Assembly (NCBI GenBank): GCA_965228425.1
Contig: OZ245815.1
Location: forward strand, 4,030,001 to 4,094,000
Origin: JAJFJD01 sp965228425
GTDB lineage: Bacteria > Pseudomonadota > Alphaproteobacteria > UBA8366
Reading direction: 5' to 3'
Length of the DNA: 64,000 nt
Shown here in pieces: positions 62,014 through 64,000 of the stretch. Under the pieces are notes generated by a model. The model searched no databases and was not told the origin of the DNA. It was given only the letters and a program-made list of their open reading frames with translations. The position numbers were made by a program, and so were the translations under genes. Positions within the stretch are counted from its first letter, which is position 1. Each line of letters begins with the position of its first letter.

Positions 62014-62667
62014 ATGGAATCCGACACCGCGAGCAAAAGCCACCGAAACCTGCCCTATCGGCGCCTTGCCGACCATTACGAGGCTTGCCTCGACCGCCAC
62101 GGCGATTCGCATCTGGGCGTGGATTGGCCGAATGCGGAGGATGCGGCAAAGCGCTACCGGGTGATGCTCGACGTCGCCGGGGAACCGCCGGTGACGCCTG
62201 CGTCCCTCCTCGACATCGGATGCGGCGCCGGTCACTTGCTGGAGTTTATCCGGGCGGCTGATCAAGATATCGATTACCGGGGCCTCGATATCTCGAAGAG
62301 GTTCGTCGAGCTATGCCGCCGCAAATTCCCGGAAATCACGTTCCATCACGCGGACATTCTGGCGGATGCCGATGGGATCGATCCCGCCGACTACCTGGTC
62401 CTGAACGGCGTGTTCACCGAGAAGCTAAGTCTGTCGCAGAACGATATGACTGAATTCATGCACGCCATGTTGAGCGCCGCATGGCCATTGGCTGCCAAGG
62501 GAATGGCGTTCAATGTCATGTCGGCGCAAGTCGATTGGCAGCGCGACGATCTTTTTCACGTTCCATTCGACGCCATGGCGGAATTTCTAACCAAGACCCT
62601 GACCCGCCGGTTCGTCTTCCGCCAGGATTACGGCTTGTACGAATACACCGTTTACCTCTACCGCTGA
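62014..62667 (+). CDS. Class I SAM-dependent methyltransferase
   Basis: The 217-aa product (start MESDTASKSHRNLPYRRLADHYE, preceded by GCAGGG) has the SAM-binding motif I LLDIGCGAGHLLEFI, motif II DYRGLDISKRFVELCRRKFP and the acidic DYLVLNGVF segment. Earlier in-frame ATGs at 61948 and 61966 would overlap the divergent oxygenase gene. O- or N-methylation of a glycan is a plausible role from its neighbours, without direct evidence. Confidence 0.85.
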   Translation: MESDTASKSHRNLPYRRLADHYEACLDRHGDSHLGVDWPNAEDAAKRYRVMLDVAGEPPVTPASLLDIGCGAGHLLEFIRAADQDIDYRGLDISKRFVELCRRKFPEITFHHADILADADGIDPADYLVLNGVFTEKLSLSQNDMTEFMHAMLSAAWPLAAKGMAFNVMSAQVDWQRDDLFHVPFDAMAEFLTKTLTRRFVFRQDYGLYEYTVYLYR

Positions 62668-62684
62668 CGATGGTTTGGGGTTAA

Positions 62685-62740
62685 CCCGGCAAAATTTGCC
62701 GGGCAGAATCCCCCCTACCGACCCGGCAAAATTTGCCGGG
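62685..62740. repeat. Paired perfect palindromes CCCGGCAAAATTTGCCGGG
   Basis: Two identical 19-base elements (9-bp arms CCCGGCAAA / TTTGCCGGG around one base) occur at 62685-62703 and 62722-62740, starting 37 bases apart. Neither is followed by a T-tract. Paired identical operators for a dimeric regulator, or stem-loops at the end of the methyltransferase mRNA, are the likeliest readings. The surrounding 520-base gap (62668-63187) also holds AT-rich sequence and a sigma-54 site. Confidence 0.7.
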
Positions 62741-62961
62741 TCGACGAACCACCCGCGGGATCCGTATCGAGACAAGCAGGACGATCAAGGTGTCCCTGAT
62801 CGCCCGGTAAGGGTTCCGGTGATCGTTATTACGCAATGTATGATTTTACCATTTATTTTCAATTCATTATTTAGATCAGTGAACCTGCCCTACAAGCCGA
62901 AATCCGCATGCGGTACAGATGGAGAGCCCGCCGCAAAACGGCGCGAATTTTTCCTATTTCA

Positions 62962-62977
62962 TGGCACAACGGTTGCA
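62962..62977 (+). promoter_or_regulatory. Sigma-54 promoter upstream of flaG
   Basis: TGGCACA-ACGG-TTGCA matches TGGCACG-N4-TTGCA with one mismatch and exact spacing. The predicted start near 62988 leaves a 200-base leader before flaG. An in-frame ATG at 62977 opens a 47-codon frame to 63120, but it lies inside the promoter and upstream of the start, so I do not call it. Confidence 0.75.
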
Positions 62978-63187
62978 TGTCTTTAGGGGACGTTAATACC
63001 CAGGTCGGGAACGCCGATTATTGCAAGCGTTCAGATTTGCGGTACTGGGACGACCCGTCCATCGCTGAAGAACTTAAGCGAGCGGACGGCGCGAAAAACG
63101 TGCGGCTACAAAAAATCTGAATAACGCACCGAAAGGCCGCATGAAACACCGCCATGAGCCGGCAGAAAGCAGGCTCAGGAGGATAAA

Positions 63188-63622
63188 ATGGACGTACTAT
63201 TTGTACCGAAACCGGCCCTTTCATCCGGTTCGGGCGCAACGCAGCCGGCAAGTTCGTCGCCGACCACCGGCGCCGAATCCAGTGCGAAAGCGCTCACCAA
63301 CAACGCGGTCCCCATTCCTCAGGAAACGTCGAGCCCGTCGGCTGAACGTCGCCAGGATAAGCTTGGCAAGCAGCAGGACGAGTCCGTCACCGCACAACAA
63401 GCCATAGAAAGCCTGCGTCTCAGCAACAGGCGCACGCAGTTGGACTTCAATACGGAGCTGAACACGGTCTTTCTTCAAATCGTGGACACCCGTACCGAGG
63501 AAGTCGTCGACACAATCCCATCGGAAGAACTGGTCCGCCAGCTTCAGGGGCGCTTGGATCCTTCGCTGCCAACCACCTCAGAGGATTCTTCCGGCGGTAT
63601 CGTGATCGACAAGTCCGTCTAG
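63188..63622 (+). CDS. FlaG-like flagellar protein
   Basis: The 144-aa product has AGGAGG eight bases before the ATG. The N-terminal half is Ser/Thr/Gln-rich and disordered; the C-terminal half TQLDFNTELNTVFLQIVDTRTEEVVDTIPSEELVRQL is the FlaG signature. FlaG affects filament length in other bacteria. The upstream sigma-54 match and flanking flagellar genes support the assignment. Confidence 0.82.
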   Translation: MDVLFVPKPALSSGSGATQPASSSPTTGAESSAKALTNNAVPIPQETSSPSAERRQDKLGKQQDESVTAQQAIESLRLSNRRTQLDFNTELNTVFLQIVDTRTEEVVDTIPSEELVRQLQGRLDPSLPTTSEDSSGGIVIDKSV

Positions 63623-63827
63623 ACGAGCCTGAGGAACCAACGCACAATTCGCCGCGAGCGCCGCTCAGCGGTGCAATTTCGCGCGTCTGGACCTTGAAAT
63701 GAAAGGCGTTTCGCGACGCGGAACAAAATTCCCCGATCCGGCAGCATAAATTTCCCATCAGGCAATAAATACCATTCCAGGCGTGGCATGCCGGCTATAA
63801 TATCTCACTTTATCAATAGGTTAAAAC

Positions 63828-63843
63828 TGGCCCGGCGATTGCT
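63828..63843 (+). promoter_or_regulatory. Sigma-54 promoter upstream of fliK-like gene
   Basis: TGGCCCG-GCGA-TTGCT fits the Caulobacter-type sigma-54 consensus TGGCCCG-N4-TTGC at every specified position. The predicted start near 63854 is 28 bases before the ATG at 63882. The preceding 63623-63827 shows no gene. Confidence 0.82.
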
Positions 63844-63881
63844 CAGTTCCTGACGCATTGATGAACCGCGTCGTGAGTTGA

Positions 63882-64000
63882 ATGAGCGCAACCGCCATAT
63901 TCCCGTCCGCAGACTCCGTTGCCCCTCAATTGTCGGGCAAGAACGGAACGGCTGCGTCGCCGGAAGATGAACAGGCCTTCGCGGCCCTGCTCGGCGGTGG
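63882..64000 (+). CDS. Start of probable flagellar hook-length control protein (FliK-like), cut by window edge
   Basis: An open frame from ATG 63882 reaches the window edge with 39 residues visible: MSATAIFPSADSVAPQLSGK, then ASPEDEQAFAALLGG. A disordered, Ala/Ser-rich start with an FxxLL-type segment fits FliK N-termini. The perfect sigma-54 promoter and flaG upstream support a late flagellar gene. The diagnostic FliK C-terminal domain is outside the window. Confidence 0.5.
   Translation, partial: MSATAIFPSADSVAPQLSGKNGTAASPEDEQAFAALLGG

Noticed and set aside
62977..63120. 47-codon frame starting MSLGDVNTQVGNADYC
   Set aside because: Its ATG lies within the -12 box of the sigma-54 site and has no ribosome site, so it would not be translated from that transcript.

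Overview
The window is GC-rich, densely coding chromosome from an alphaproteobacterium, most likely Rhodospirillales in the broad sense. The case rests on gene content and order: recA, alaS and a monomeric isocitrate dehydrogenase together; CckA; FlbT/FlaF/FliX flagellar regulators; a DksA without most zinc-ligand cysteines; and a GTTC-N7-GTTC SOS box upstream of recA. Genus and species are not assigned.

1-18.7 kb is mostly housekeeping: the start of a probable pssA and all of psd (phosphatidylethanolamine synthesis), a LysM envelope protein, a LOG-family hydrolase, a lipoprotein, a VWA/CoxE plus MoxR ATPase pair, icd, alaS and recA. A small metabolic block follows: a flavoprotein dehydrogenase divergent from an M81 (MlrC-like) metallopeptidase, a 49-codon gene, a four-helix membrane protein, a phytanoyl-CoA dioxygenase-like enzyme and a GNAT acetyltransferase.

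18.7-51.2 kb is a large flagellar locus. Reading leftward, flgB-flgC-fliE-fliQ-fliR-flhB ends in cckA, the cell-cycle histidine kinase. Reading rightward, an FlhB C-domain protein, a small unknown protein, fliO and fliP. Leftward again, fliL-fliM-DUF6468-like-motE-like-cheY-cheZ-two MotB-like proteins-a 1221-aa secreted TPR protein. Rightward, flgF-flgG-flgA-flgH and flgI-rod-binding-FlgN-like-flgK-flgL-TPR glycosyltransferase. dksA and fliX lie between these two operons. The locus ends with flaF, flbT and two short paralogous flagellins.

51.5-62.7 kb looks like a flagellin or surface-glycan modification island: a DegT/DnrJ-type PLP aminotransferase, a TPR-GT9-like protein, a WbqC protein, two TPR-SPINDLY (GT41-like) proteins, a NeuD/PglD-type acyltransferase, a beta-propeller glycosidase-like protein, a second PhyH-like oxygenase and a SAM methyltransferase. 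With the TPR glycosyltransferase behind flgL this makes four TPR-glycosyltransferase fusions around two flagellin genes. Flagellar genes resume at the end (flaG, then the start of a FliK-like gene).

Reading by eye I found sigma-54 (-24/-12) promoter matches with correct GG-N10-GC spacing before flgB, flgF, flgI, both flagellins, flaG and the fliK-like gene. Together with FliX and FlbT this suggests a Caulobacter-like late flagellar hierarchy. RpoN and FlbD are not in the window. No tRNA, rRNA, CRISPR array, insertion sequence or prophage was seen. All functional assignments come from reading motifs and context; no database search was run.
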